Source of the DNA: Candidatus Gastranaerophilales bacterium
GTDB taxonomy: Bacteria; Cyanobacteriota; Vampirovibrionia; Gastranaerophilales; Gastranaerophilaceae
Direction: 5' to 3'
NCBI GenBank assembly: GCA_900770525.1
Contig: CAAHDT010000014.1
Location: 1 to 64,000 of the forward strand
Length of the DNA stretch: 64,000 nucleotides
Part shown: in pieces, positions 27,309 to 36,903 of the stretch
How the letters are laid out: each line of letters starts with the position of its first letter
How positions within the stretch are numbered: position 1 is the first letter of the stretch
The notes under the pieces: generated by a model
Told to the model about the DNA's origin: nothing
The model's input: only the letters and a program-made list of their open reading frames with translations
Database searches by the model: none
Program-made: the position numbers and the translations under genes

Positions 27309-28617
27309 TATAACCTCCCTTTTTTATTAATTTTAATACATGGGTAACCTTATTATCAACAACTTTAATTTTGTCACTAACACCAACTCCAGCAACCCAA
27401 AGAACATTTTTATTATCACATAACAAAACGAGTTCATCTTTTTTATAATATGGAATTTTCTTTTCGTTTAAGTATTTTTTTAATTTTTGAGTACCGAACA
27501 TCCCCAAAGGGGTAATATAATCCCCTTCTCGTCTGGTTCTTAAAACAAAATCAATACTTGCAAGATTTACATATGCAATACAATCAGAATCTTTTGCAAA
27601 AACCTTTGGCAATTTTCTACATTCTTCTATTTCAAAAATATAATCTCCAAAAACATATTTCCCCACAGATTTAACTGCAATTTCTTCTAAATTTTTGGGC
27701 GAAATATTAATAATCTCAAAATTTTTGTGTGATACAAATAGCTCTTTATTTACCCCAACAGATAATCGTCCCCCTGAACGGCTTTTTGAGTTATCTTCAA
27801 TAAACCGAGTCAATCTCTCAATAATATCTCTATCATAATCCAAATTATTATTAATTAGAATTTTTTTTATAACTCGCGTTTTTACAGAACTTTGTAATCC
27901 TAAAAATTTTTGAGTCGAATTTTCGACATCTGAAATTAAATCATCCCAAAATAAGGTATCTTCTTTTGCAATATCTGAAAGAGAATTCACCGCCCCAAGA
28001 ATATCAGGATTTATTTGTTTCATTAGCGGTAAAATTTTATGTCTAATTAAGTTTCTTGCATATTTTACATCGTTATTGGAGCTATCTTTGTTGGGACTTA
28101 ACTTGTTCTCCAAACAATATTCTTCAATCTCATCTCTTGTAATATTAAGCAATGGGCGATAGTAAAAATCTCTTTTGGGAGCAATGCCTGCTAAACCGTC
28201 AACACCTGTTCCTTTAGCAATCCGATAAATCAGCGTTTCCGCATTATCATTAGCATTATGCGCTGTTAAAAATGCAATTGCCCCAAACTTTTGCATACAC
28301 TTTTCGAAAAATTTATACCGAGCACTACGCGCAGCCGTTTCTGTATGAGGTATATCATTAGAAAGCTTTTCTGAATAAAATTTTATACCGAATTTTTCAC
28401 AAAATCGACGACAATTTTCTTCTTCTTGTGCGCTTTCTTCCCCTCTCCAATTGTGATTAAGGTGAATTGCAACAACATTGAGCTTTAAAAGTGCCAAAAT
28501 ATGAATCAGACACATTGAATCAAACCCACCAGAAAATCCGACACATAAAGGTTCTTCACTCCTCCATATGTTATAATTTTTCAAAAAAGATTCAACCGTT
28601 TCAACGATATTACTCAT
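27298..28617 (-). CDS. tilS: tRNA(Ile)-lysidine synthase TilS
   Basis: 439 aa. The PP-loop SGGFDS (about 29-34) lies in the N-terminal ATPase domain, with HLNHNWRGEES and AHNANDNAETLIYRIAKGTG marking substrate and metal contacts. The C-terminal substrate domain (about 330-435) includes VLRTRREGDYITPLGM. It converts C34 of the tRNA-Ile that reads AUA to lysidine, which is essential in most bacteria. Its ATG overlaps the end of the Clp-N gene by eight bases (ATGAGTAA). Confidence 0.95.
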   Translation of the reverse strand: MSNIVETVESFLKNYNIWRSEEPLCVGFSGGFDSMCLIHILALLKLNVVAIHLNHNWRGEESAQEEENCRRFCEKFGIKFYSEKLSNDIPHTETAARSARYKFFEKCMQKFGAIAFLTAHNANDNAETLIYRIAKGTGVDGLAGIAPKRDFYYRPLLNITRDEIEEYCLENKLSPNKDSSNNDVKYARNLIRHKILPLMKQINPDILGAVNSLSDIAKEDTLFWDDLISDVENSTQKFLGLQSSVKTRVIKKILINNNLDYDRDIIERLTRFIEDNSKSRSGGRLSVGVNKELFVSHKNFEIINISPKNLEEIAVKSVGKYVFGDYIFEIEECRKLPKVFAKDSDCIAYVNLASIDFVLRTRREGDYITPLGMFGTQKLKKYLNEKKIPYYKKDELVLLCDNKNVLWVAGVGVSDKIKVVDNKVTHVLKLIKKGGYSES

Positions 28618-29974
28618 TAGAAAACTTCTTTATACCTTCTTTAATCTCAACAGCATCAACTCCGAGTTGTTCTAGAGCGTGCATTGCAAGAGATGTCGGT
28701 TCGGTAGTCAGTGCTAAAAGCATATGAGATGATTCAATTCTTGTCTTTTTGTCTTTTTTAGCAAGCTCCCATGCCTTTTCTAACACGCGTTTAGCTCTTT
28801 CGGTAAATACAACTTCTTTATCGTAATATTCATTACCAAATCCAATCATTTCCTCAACAATTTTTCTGGTATCTTTAATCGTTATACCGAGTTCGGCAAG
28901 CACTCTTCCGCCAACGCCTGTACCTTCTCCGATGATTCCCAGCAAAAACATCTCCGTTCCGACAACATTACGTCCGATACGTCTTGCCTCTTCTTTTGCC
29001 AATCGCAATATAGTTAATGTTTCAGGCATCTGTTTTTCAATCGGTTTTATTATGCTGTGAGCAAGCTCATTATCATCAATTTTGTATTCTTTCAAAATAT
29101 CATAAGCTAATCCCTTCTTAGCCTTTAATATTCCAAGAATAATATGGTCAGGCAAAACAACTGAAGAACCAAGCTCTTTTGCAGTCTGAAGAGCTAAGCT
29201 CATCATCAAGAAGGCATTCGGTGTGAAAATAATTTGTCTGCCTTCGTATTCTGATTTTCTAGATTTTACGTTTGCTAATTTTTCTTCAAAATTAGCTTCA
29301 GTAATGCCGTAACCGGCTAAAATTTTTGCTAATGGAGAATTTTCATCCTCTAATATTGACTCAAAAATTTGTTCAGTGCCTAAAATTTCATAATTTGAAG
29401 CGGACAATTTAGCCACCGCGCGCTCAAAAACTTTTTTGGACTCTTCATTATCATAAAGGAGAGAGTCCGTTTCTTTACTCTTGTTTGGCAAATGCTCGCC
29501 TCTATCATCACATTCCGGATGATATTGTTTTTTTGTTTTTTTCTGAACTAATTTCTCTAGTAAAGTTCGAGCAGTTTTTACGTCAAAACCAAGTTTTTCA
29601 AGGGTTTTGACATTATTAGAATTCTTGTCATTAATTACGGACAAAAACAGATGTTCATACAAAATTGTCGGATTTCCGGATTTTACCGCTAAATCAAGAG
29701 TATCCTTCAATAAAATCTTAACGTGGTGACTAAAGTTTGGAACATCATCAGGTTCTTTGGCTGATTTTAGCTCAATAACTTTACTTATTTCGTTAAAAAG
29801 TTGCTCATATGTAATGTTATACATCCTGAATATTTTTAGCGAAACACCTTTAGCTTCGGCACACAAAGCCAACAAGAGATGTTCTGACTGAACACTTGCA
29901 GAATTCATCTCTTTGGCAATTTCTTGTGCTCTGCTTACTACATTTACTGCTTTTTCCGTAAATCGTTCAAACAA
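28610..29974 (-). CDS. Triple Clp-N domain protein without an ATPase
   Basis: 454 aa. Six copies of the ClpA/ClpC N-terminal repeat are visible, near residues 1-60, 85-148, 177-232, 249-305, 313-375 and 389-452, so three tandem Clp-N domains. The fifth (RRIGRNVVGTEMFLLGII, then GEGTGVGGRVL) is very close to ClpC. There is no Walker A, Walker B or any AAA+ module, so it cannot unfold protein alone. In ClpC this domain binds adaptors and substrates. The start is a TTG abutting the DUF1292 stop, with GAGGA nearby. It may be a substrate receptor or a competitor of ClpC; this is inference. Confidence 0.8.
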   Translation of the reverse strand: MFERFTEKAVNVVSRAQEIAKEMNSASVQSEHLLLALCAEAKGVSLKIFRMYNITYEQLFNEISKVIELKSAKEPDDVPNFSHHVKILLKDTLDLAVKSGNPTILYEHLFLSVINDKNSNNVKTLEKLGFDVKTARTLLEKLVQKKTKKQYHPECDDRGEHLPNKSKETDSLLYDNEESKKVFERAVAKLSASNYEILGTEQIFESILEDENSPLAKILAGYGITEANFEEKLANVKSRKSEYEGRQIIFTPNAFLMMSLALQTAKELGSSVVLPDHIILGILKAKKGLAYDILKEYKIDDNELAHSIIKPIEKQMPETLTILRLAKEEARRIGRNVVGTEMFLLGIIGEGTGVGGRVLAELGITIKDTRKIVEEMIGFGNEYYDKEVVFTERAKRVLEKAWELAKKDKKTRIESSHMLLALTTEPTSLAMHALEQLGVDAVEIKEGIKKFSNE

Positions 29975-30250
29975 TTATTCTTCCTCATCCTCGTCTTCAA
30001 GGCTTTCAACATATGATGCAACCTTTTCAAACTCTGCTTCATCATCGATAGTTTCAAACAAGTAATCTTCGCCATCTTTTGTTAACTTCATTATAACAAG
30101 TTCAGCTTCGTCACTTTCGTCTTCTTCTTCAGCAGGAAGTAAAAGTGCGTATTCTTGTTCGTCAACTTCAACAATATCATACAATTCAAATGTAATTACA
30201 TTACCGTTTTCGTCAACTGTTTCGATTAATTGATTTTCTTCGTTTTCCAT
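29975..30250 (-). CDS. DUF1292 family acidic protein (YrzB-like)
   Basis: 91 aa and very acidic, about one third D/E. The layout ITFELYDIVEVDEQEYALLLP, an acidic loop, ELVIMKL, then FETIDDEAEFEKV matches DUF1292 (YrzB). This family is often encoded directly after ruvX, as it is here. The function is unknown. GAGGAT lies before the ATG. Confidence 0.85.
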   Translation of the reverse strand: MENEENQLIETVDENGNVITFELYDIVEVDEQEYALLLPAEEEDESDEAELVIMKLTKDGEDYLFETIDDEAEFEKVASYVESLEDEDEEE

Positions 30251-30271
30251 TTTATCCTCTTTCTTTTATTG

Positions 30272-30679
30272 TTATTTTGTGATTTTTGACAAATACTGTT
30301 CCAAGATAATTCGGGCACTTTCAACATCAACAAGCCCTTTATCTTTTCTAAAATTAACTTTTCGTTCTTTTAAATTTTCTTCAGCCAACTCTGATGTTAG
30401 TCTTTCGTCTTCATATATAATTTTAAAACCATCAAGTTTTTTTGAAAATTCAATACAATTATCTGCTTGAAATCCCTTTGTATTATCCATATTAAGCGGC
30501 ACTCCAACGACAATTTCTTCAACATTATTTTCTTTGGCTATCTTCTCAATTAGCTCAATAGCCTTGTTTTCAGGTTCGCGAGAAATATAAGAATGCCCGT
30601 TTGCAAGCATTAAAAGGTAATCGCTCAAAGCAATTCCGATACGTTTTGTTCCTATATCAAGTGCCATTACCTTATGCAT
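30272..30679 (-). CDS. ruvX: Putative Holliday junction resolvase RuvX (YqgF)
   Basis: 135 aa, an RNase H-fold domain. ALDIGTKRIGIALSD opens it, VVGVPLNMD is central, and DERLTS and D in VDVESARIIL complete the acidic site. The family is linked to pre-16S rRNA processing and junction cleavage. Its ATG overlaps the end of the 531-aa gene (eight bases); a second ATG 12 bases later is equally usable. Confidence 0.9.
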   Translation of the reverse strand: MHKVMALDIGTKRIGIALSDYLLMLANGHSYISREPENKAIELIEKIAKENNVEEIVVGVPLNMDNTKGFQADNCIEFSKKLDGFKIIYEDERLTSELAEENLKERKVNFRKDKGLVDVESARIILEQYLSKITK

Positions 30680-32267
30680 TTTTCACCCAATTACTTTCTA
30701 TTACAGATATAATACCATCAAGTTGCTCTAAAGTAAATTTATTTTGATTTTCTTCCGTATTAAATTTTAACGAAAAGTAATATTCGTAAACACTTCTTCT
30801 TAAGATATTTTTCAAAAATTCTCTGTAAAGTTCGTTGTCGTAGTATAAATTGAATAATATTTCTGCAACAATAAGCTTTCCGTCATTTAATGCCATATAA
30901 GCACAAGTTAAAAGTCGATTTTTCCATACGTTATACTCGTCTATATAAAATATCTTGTCTAAATTTTCATCAATTACATTATCAAAGTCAAAGTCATTTC
31001 CGAGAACATTTGAATCACAATACGCTATAAACTCTTCAAATTCAGAACTATATGCTGAATCCAAGAACCAATGTTCCATAAAATCAACATTATATAAAAC
31101 TTCTAAATCAGATTTTTGAAGTTTTTTATGTGGTAAGTTTTGCGCAAGATATTTTTCAAAATTAATATTAGGTGCATCTATATCGGACAAAAGATTTTTC
31201 CAACAAACATACTCATACGGCAAAAGCCAATTAGATGTAGATGTTTTAGAAATACTTTCACCAAAATTAAGTAGAGTTTTTAAAACTCTTGGGGTGAACG
31301 GGATGTTTTTTTCATCCTTGTAAAATCTTTCGATAATTTTGTCGCATTCAAATTCAGAAATATCGTTAAATCCAAAGCAATCGCGAATTCCGGTATAATC
31401 ATTCAGCACAACTGCAACAAATTTTACGCGTTTTTCACTATTGGTTCTTGAAAATATTAAGGCTTGATTTCCGTGTCCGTCAGGATATGTTGCACAGCAT
31501 CTGTAGGGTCTTGAGTCTGAAAGTATATTTTTATAAAACTCTATCGAATCAATTTCACGAACCCCTGAAAGTTTGAGCAAGTTTAAATTTTTCTTAACTA
31601 AAGGTTTTAAACCTTCAGGCAAAGTGTCATAGGCGATATTCAAGGAATGGTATGCCAATTGTGAACGAGAAGTTCCTAAAATGTTTAAGGCCTCTTTCCC
31701 TATTTCAGAATCTGGCTGAGATAAAAACACAGGCAATAAAATATTAGCGAGTGCATCTTCAGAATAATCTTCGCCCAAAGATTTTACCAGCAATAACTTA
31801 TCTTTAGAATCTACTGAGCTCAAAAAGTCTAAAAAATCAATCTGAACTTCCGGGTTAACTATAGCCTGATTTAAGAGATTTTTTGTGTCATTGTCGATAA
31901 TATCAACATCTTCTCCTAAAGCAGATTCAAAATCTTCATATTTCCAATCAGTTTCTAATTCGCGGAGATAACTTAGAACAATAATTTTAACTTCGCTTGA
32001 AGTCATATTGTTTTTTAGAATATTCCATAATTGAGAAATGAGATGTTCTTTCGGTACGTAACGCTGCAACAAAAAACGAATAATCCCCTCTTTTGAAGCT
32101 TTTGCGTTAAGCAACTCCTTAAAAAGAATTTTTTCGATAGGCAAAGTATCTTCTAGTTCATCTAACTTTTTCACACGCTCATTTAACACAAGCGGATTAG
32201 TTTCCCCTGCGCAATCGTTTATGATAGAAAGAATTTCTGATTTAATCTCAAAAGGATTCAATTGCAT
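30672..32267 (-). CDS. 531-aa protein of unknown family, helical repeats
   Basis: 531 aa, acidic, with no signal peptide or membrane helix. Residues about 1-240 look like an all-helical repeat of HEAT/ARM type (EDALANILLPVFLSQPDSEIGKEAL). A mixed alpha/beta patch follows (RPYRCCATYPDGHGNQALI, then KFVAVVLND), then more helices with many aromatic and acidic residues. It lies three bases after the zinc-finger gene and overlaps ruvX, so it is part of that operon. It may be a scaffold protein; I recognise no catalytic motif. Confidence 0.6.
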   Translation of the reverse strand: MQLNPFEIKSEILSIINDCAGETNPLVLNERVKKLDELEDTLPIEKILFKELLNAKASKEGIIRFLLQRYVPKEHLISQLWNILKNNMTSSEVKIIVLSYLRELETDWKYEDFESALGEDVDIIDNDTKNLLNQAIVNPEVQIDFLDFLSSVDSKDKLLLVKSLGEDYSEDALANILLPVFLSQPDSEIGKEALNILGTSRSQLAYHSLNIAYDTLPEGLKPLVKKNLNLLKLSGVREIDSIEFYKNILSDSRPYRCCATYPDGHGNQALIFSRTNSEKRVKFVAVVLNDYTGIRDCFGFNDISEFECDKIIERFYKDEKNIPFTPRVLKTLLNFGESISKTSTSNWLLPYEYVCWKNLLSDIDAPNINFEKYLAQNLPHKKLQKSDLEVLYNVDFMEHWFLDSAYSSEFEEFIAYCDSNVLGNDFDFDNVIDENLDKIFYIDEYNVWKNRLLTCAYMALNDGKLIVAEILFNLYYDNELYREFLKNILRRSVYEYYFSLKFNTEENQNKFTLEQLDGIISVIESNWVKNA

Positions 32268-32270
32268 AAA

Positions 32271-32534
32271 CTATTTTCTCGCCTTTCCCCAAAAGGCATC
32301 CAAAATCTGTTGAGCCTCAGCAGAAGGCATTCTGTCATTTAAAATCAAGTATTGAACTGCAATCATAGCACATTCAGAGCAAATATTAACTCCAGGACCT
32401 TTAACCATTTTAAGAACCTGTGTATTTGGGCGCTTGCAAAAACTGCAATAAACTAAATCATCATTATGGTCATCTTCACAATGATGTTCTCTTTTTTTAG
32501 CTGCTCCAAGTTTTACAACTTTATCATCTGACAT
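32271..32534 (-). CDS. Stand-alone ClpX-type C4 zinc finger protein
   Basis: 87 aa from the ATG at 32534 (AAGGAG six bases upstream). The zinc-binding domain of ClpX is clear: CSFC (C30, C33) and CSEC (C52, C55) with KMVKGPGVNICSEC between. ClpX normally continues into an AAA+ ATPase, but here the gene stops after a short helix (SAEAQQILDAFWGKARK). The basic/His-rich start (KREHHCEDDH) is unusual. In ClpX the domain dimerises and binds adaptors such as SspB. It heads the operon that also encodes the triple Clp-N protein. Confidence 0.82.
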   Translation of the reverse strand: MSDDKVVKLGAAKKREHHCEDDHNDDLVYCSFCKRPNTQVLKMVKGPGVNICSECAMIAVQYLILNDRMPSAEAQQILDAFWGKARK

Positions 32535-32583
32535 AAACATCTCCTTATAACCGGCACTACACACAGTCCATTAATACAGATAT

Positions 32584-32589
32584 ATTATA
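32584..32589 (-). promoter_or_regulatory. Extended -10 promoter of the Clp-accessory/tilS operon
   Basis: On the minus strand, TGGTATAAT is an extended -10 box. Start of transcription near 32577 gives an untranslated leader of about 43 bases before the zinc-finger ATG. No good -35 box is visible, as is usual for extended -10 promoters. Confidence 0.5.
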
Positions 32590-32656
32590 CCATATAAAAA
32601 GAAAATAATAAACAAAATATGGCAGATATTTTAAATTCGGTACAATATTTTTCAAA

Positions 32657-33268
32657 TTAACGAATACTTTGCAGATACCCCATAACTTTTTTAACTATCA
32701 AGTCTTTTTCACTCCCATCGTAACCATATGTTAGACAGTGCAAAATATTTTCATTTGGCAAATACATCAAGCCGGTTTCTTGTGGAGCCATACTCCTTTG
32801 CCCGCCATGCCTTAACCATTCTTTAAAAAGATTGTTTTTATTGCTATCATGGAATCTGAAACCTAACTTATAGTAAAATCCGGCAGAGGATGTCTCTCCG
32901 TTTAGACTTGCAGCTTCAAGGCATACCCTCCCCATTGTTTCTTTATCATGCAAGCTTTTATTTACTACTTCATGAACGCCTTTTGTTCCAGAACCTTTTC
33001 CCATAGACCATAATTTTGATATATAGTAATAAGGTGCAACCTCTTTTGTTTCATCTAAATTTAAATAGAATGAATTATTTGTTTTAAAATAATATAAATC
33101 AGCATCAGGCGCATTTTTTATTGAAACACCGGAACATCTAAATGTATCAATGGGGATTTCTTGAAATATTTTTGCAGGTTGTATTGCTGTCCCACTTTTT
33201 ACAACTTTAGATATTGTGGGTAGTAGTTGTCTTTCCGTTAATAACTTACTATGCACTAATGGTGACAT
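32657..33268 (-). CDS. GNAT-like acetyltransferase, divergent
   Basis: 203 aa. The stretch GKGSGTKGV resembles the acetyl-CoA loop (Q/RxxGxG/A), and SAGFYYKLGFRF matches the C-terminal signature in which an aromatic residue and the LGF strand close the fold. The N-terminal 60 residues are unassigned (LLTERQLLPTISKVVKSG). AAGGA precedes the ATG. It sits alone between the Clp-accessory operon and dnaE. The substrate is unknown; the family call is moderate because the first motif is imperfect. Confidence 0.6.
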   Translation of the reverse strand: MSPLVHSKLLTERQLLPTISKVVKSGTAIQPAKIFQEIPIDTFRCSGVSIKNAPDADLYYFKTNNSFYLNLDETKEVAPYYYISKLWSMGKGSGTKGVHEVVNKSLHDKETMGRVCLEAASLNGETSSAGFYYKLGFRFHDSNKNNLFKEWLRHGGQRSMAPQETGLMYLPNENILHCLTYGYDGSEKDLIVKKVMGYLQSIR

Positions 33269-33367
33269 ACAAAATTCCTTCTACTTATTGAAAGCACAAG
33301 GTAAATAAAAATTGCGCTTATTTAAAATAAATATTACAAAATATTAAAATCGTATGTTTTTATGACT

Positions 33368-36300
33368 CTAGGCAACTTGTTCTTCTCTTTTAGATGTTTT
33401 GCTATCAAGGGAGCGAATATCAATTGAAATTCTATCACTGAACGCTTTATTTAAAGAATTTACTAATTCATTTGAAGACTCTACCCAAAACATTGAAGCA
33501 GCAAGAATCTTTGTATCTACTCCGTCATCATTAACTTTTAGCATAACAGGATCAGAGCCTTGGTGTTCGCATAATTTATTCTTTAAGAATACAAGTTCTT
33601 CAAATTTTAAATCATCTTTTAGAGTTATCGTGAAGATATTAGAATTATCTACAGGTTTAACCGTATCAATCAAGATTACAGGAGGCTCATCATCGTTCCT
33701 TCTGCTGATTTTTCCGGAAACAATTATACGTTGTTCGTTTTGAAGAAAATCCCCGTATTCAACAATTTTACTATTAAATGCAATCGTTTCTGTTTTTCCG
33801 GTTAAATCTTCTATTGTCACAAAACGAATGAACTTAGTAGGATCTTTTTTGGTTGGAATTTGCTTCATCGCAGTAACAAGTCCACAAATAGTTACGACTT
33901 TGTCATTTGGTTGAGCTGCCAATTCGGAAATTTTATGTGTCATCAAAAATGGTAATTTGTCGCGAATTGTAGACAACGGGTGACTTGTTACATAAAAACC
34001 TAGGAATTCTTTTTCAAAAAGTTGAAGTTGACGTTCATCATATTCTTCGTCACTTCCGGCAAGTTGGAATTTTGCTTCTTCTACAGCAGATGAATCTCCA
34101 AGCATATCAAACAAACTTGTTTGACCTGATTCTTTCGCTTTTGCTTCTTTAGAAGCAGTTGCTGTAATATATTCAATATTATCCCAAAGTTGTTTTCTAC
34201 TTTTTTCGATTGAAGAAAATGCTCCTGCCTTTATTAAGCCTTCCAAAGTCTTTTTGTTAGAACATTTTGGGTCAAGTCTTTTTATATAATCATAAATTGA
34301 CTTATATTCACCATTTGCCTCGCGTTCTTTAATTATCTCTTCAATTACAGCTTCACCAACCTGTTTAATCGATGCAAGTCCAAATCTAATATCATGCCCG
34401 TCCGGAGCATACTCCAAGAATGATTTATTAATATCCGGAGGGAGAACTTTTATTCCATATTTTAAAGCTTCTTCAATATAAATTTGAGTCTTATCCTGAT
34501 CACCTGCAACACTGGATAGAAGAGATGACAAATATTCAACCGGATAATGGCATTTTAAATATGCAGTCTGGTAAGAAACAAACGCATACGCTGAAGAGTG
34601 TGCACGGTTAAAACAGTAAGCCGCAAAATTCTGTATCTGTTCAAAAAGTTTCGTTGCATCAGCTGCAGACATCCCGTATTTTGCAGAACCTTCAATAAGC
34701 TTGTCCTTTTGGGCTGCCATCGCTTCCGGATCTTTGTGCCCCATCATACGACGAACTTGGTCAGCTTGTCCAAGAGAGTAATCGGCCATTACCTGAAATA
34801 TTTGCATGATTTGCTCTTGGTAAACCATTGTACCGTATGTATCTTTTAGAATAGGTTCTAGTCTGGGGTGTGCATAGGTAATAGCCTGACGTCCATGTTT
34901 TCTTTCCACGAAATCATCAACCATGCCAGAACCAAGTGGTCCCGGACGGAACAGTGCTACTAAAGCGCCTAAATCTTCAAACACATCGGGTTTTAATTTT
35001 TTTACAAGATTTGTCATCCCTTGGGATTCCAACTGGAACACACCGACAGTTTCACCCTTTACAAGCATATCATATGTCGGCTTGTCATCAAGCGGGATAT
35101 GGTTAATATCGACATCAATATCTTGACAACGCTTGATTAATTTAACAGTCTTATGAATCATTGTAAGGTTACGCAAGCCCAAAAAGTCCATTTTAAGAAG
35201 TTTCATTTTCTCCAGGATTTCTCGGTGGTATTGCGTAATGATAATTCCATCTTTTGAAGGCTGAACCGGAACAATTTGGTCTAACGGTTTGTATGAAATG
35301 ATTACGCCTGCTGCGTGCATCCCAATTCCGCACTTAATACCTTCCACACATTTTGCAGTGTCAATTGTTCGACGAATTTCTTCATCTTCATCGTAAAGTT
35401 TTTTGAGTTCCGAACCTTCAATCATAGATTTTTCAATAGAATCTTCAGTAATAAAAGAGGCGGTCTTATTACTTTTTGCATATTCCATCCCGAAGACTCT
35501 TGCTACACTCTTGAAAGCATTTTTGGCAGCTAAAGTATTAAATGTTATGATTTGACAAACCTTATCCGCACCGTATTTTTTTACAACATAGTCAATAACT
35601 TCGCCACGCTTTTCAATACAGAAGTCGGTATCAATATCCGGCATACTGAAACGTTCAGGGTTTAAGAATCTTTCAAACAACAGATGGTGGCGAATTGGAT
35701 CCAAATCCGTAATATCAAGAGCGTAAGCAACAACAGAACCCGCTGCGGAACCACGCCCAGGACCAACCGGAATATCGTGTGTTTTGGCAAAGTGAATGAA
35801 ATCCCAAGTAATTAGGAAGTACGCCGCAAAACCCATTTTATCAATAATGCCTAATTCGTAATTTACACGTTCTTTGAGAGAATCGGTAATATTTTCTTCA
35901 CCATATTTTCTTTTTAAACCTTCCATTACAAGCTCTGCAAGGTATGATTCATTTGTATGGTTTGCCGGAACCTTAAAATCAGGGAGTGGAGCTTCCCATT
36001 TAATAGTAATATGGCATTTTTCGGCTATATCAACCGTATTTTGTACGCATTGATTGAATGTTTCCGTATCCATCCATTTAAATGCTTCTCGCATTTCATC
36101 AACGGTTTTTACGTAAAACTCATTATTTGGAAAATGGAAACGATTTTCTTCACTCTTTAAAGATTGAGTCTGCATACAAAGAAGAGTATCATGCCAGTCA
36201 GCATCTTCTTTTTTTAAGTAGTGGGAGTCATTTGTAATGACCATCTTTATATCTAATTCTTTAGCAATTTTTATTAAATCAGGATTGGTTCTTTTTTGAT

Positions 36301-36841
36301 CTTCCAAACCGTGGTCTTGAAGTTCAATATAATAATCTTCTCCAAATAAATCTTTATAACGCTTTGCAACCGCTTTTGCCTCTTCGTATTCACCTTTTCT
36401 CAAATGCTGAAGAACTTCACCACCTAAACAAGCAGAACAGCATATAATCCCTTCGTGATATTTTTGTAAAAGTTCAAAATTAATACGTGGCTTCATATAG
36501 AAACCTTTGCAGGCAGCATCTGAGGCAAGTTTAACCATGTTCATATAACCTTGGTTATTTTTAGCAATTAAAACAAGGTGATAACGCGGGTTGTGGTGCA
36601 TATCTCTTTCAGACAAATCTCCGTCATGGACATAAAATTCGCACCCGATAAGAGGTTTGATACCCGCCTCTTTTGCTTCCAAATACAAATCAAGAGCACC
36701 ATACATAACACCGTGGTCAGTTATTGCTACTGCCGGCATGTTATTTTCTTTGGCAAATTTACAGAGGTCTTTTAGCTTTATAGCTCCATCTAAAAGAGAA
36801 AATTCACTGTGTAAATGTAGTGGTACAAATTGTTGACTCAT
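33368..36841 (-). CDS. dnaE: DNA polymerase III alpha subunit DnaE
   Basis: 1157 aa, normal for DnaE1. An N-terminal PHP domain opens LHLHSEFSLLDGA. The polymerase core carries the catalytic aspartates in PDIDTDFC with GPGRGSAAGSVVAYAL just before. Helix-hairpin-helix (about 830-900), OB-fold (about 990-1070, TICGLVTAMKQIPTKK) and C-terminal domains follow. It is the replicative polymerase. The PHP metal residues seem intact, so it may keep proofreading activity. It is a single gene. Confidence 0.97.
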   Translation of the reverse strand: MSQQFVPLHLHSEFSLLDGAIKLKDLCKFAKENNMPAVAITDHGVMYGALDLYLEAKEAGIKPLIGCEFYVHDGDLSERDMHHNPRYHLVLIAKNNQGYMNMVKLASDAACKGFYMKPRINFELLQKYHEGIICCSACLGGEVLQHLRKGEYEEAKAVAKRYKDLFGEDYYIELQDHGLEDQKRTNPDLIKIAKELDIKMVITNDSHYLKKEDADWHDTLLCMQTQSLKSEENRFHFPNNEFYVKTVDEMREAFKWMDTETFNQCVQNTVDIAEKCHITIKWEAPLPDFKVPANHTNESYLAELVMEGLKRKYGEENITDSLKERVNYELGIIDKMGFAAYFLITWDFIHFAKTHDIPVGPGRGSAAGSVVAYALDITDLDPIRHHLLFERFLNPERFSMPDIDTDFCIEKRGEVIDYVVKKYGADKVCQIITFNTLAAKNAFKSVARVFGMEYAKSNKTASFITEDSIEKSMIEGSELKKLYDEDEEIRRTIDTAKCVEGIKCGIGMHAAGVIISYKPLDQIVPVQPSKDGIIITQYHREILEKMKLLKMDFLGLRNLTMIHKTVKLIKRCQDIDVDINHIPLDDKPTYDMLVKGETVGVFQLESQGMTNLVKKLKPDVFEDLGALVALFRPGPLGSGMVDDFVERKHGRQAITYAHPRLEPILKDTYGTMVYQEQIMQIFQVMADYSLGQADQVRRMMGHKDPEAMAAQKDKLIEGSAKYGMSAADATKLFEQIQNFAAYCFNRAHSSAYAFVSYQTAYLKCHYPVEYLSSLLSSVAGDQDKTQIYIEEALKYGIKVLPPDINKSFLEYAPDGHDIRFGLASIKQVGEAVIEEIIKEREANGEYKSIYDYIKRLDPKCSNKKTLEGLIKAGAFSSIEKSRKQLWDNIEYITATASKEAKAKESGQTSLFDMLGDSSAVEEAKFQLAGSDEEYDERQLQLFEKEFLGFYVTSHPLSTIRDKLPFLMTHKISELAAQPNDKVVTICGLVTAMKQIPTKKDPTKFIRFVTIEDLTGKTETIAFNSKIVEYGDFLQNEQRIIVSGKISRRNDDEPPVILIDTVKPVDNSNIFTITLKDDLKFEELVFLKNKLCEHQGSDPVMLKVNDDGVDTKILAASMFWVESSNELVNSLNKAFSDRISIDIRSLDSKTSKREEQVA

Positions 36842-36903
36842 AATAAGAAAAGTTTAGCACGAGGGAAATAAAATATCACTCATATGTAAATTTTTATTTA
36901 AAA

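Noticed and set aside
33399..33743. Plus-strand 114-codon frame antisense to dnaE
   Set aside because: It is fully inside the dnaE C-terminal coding region, which aligns with a known domain.
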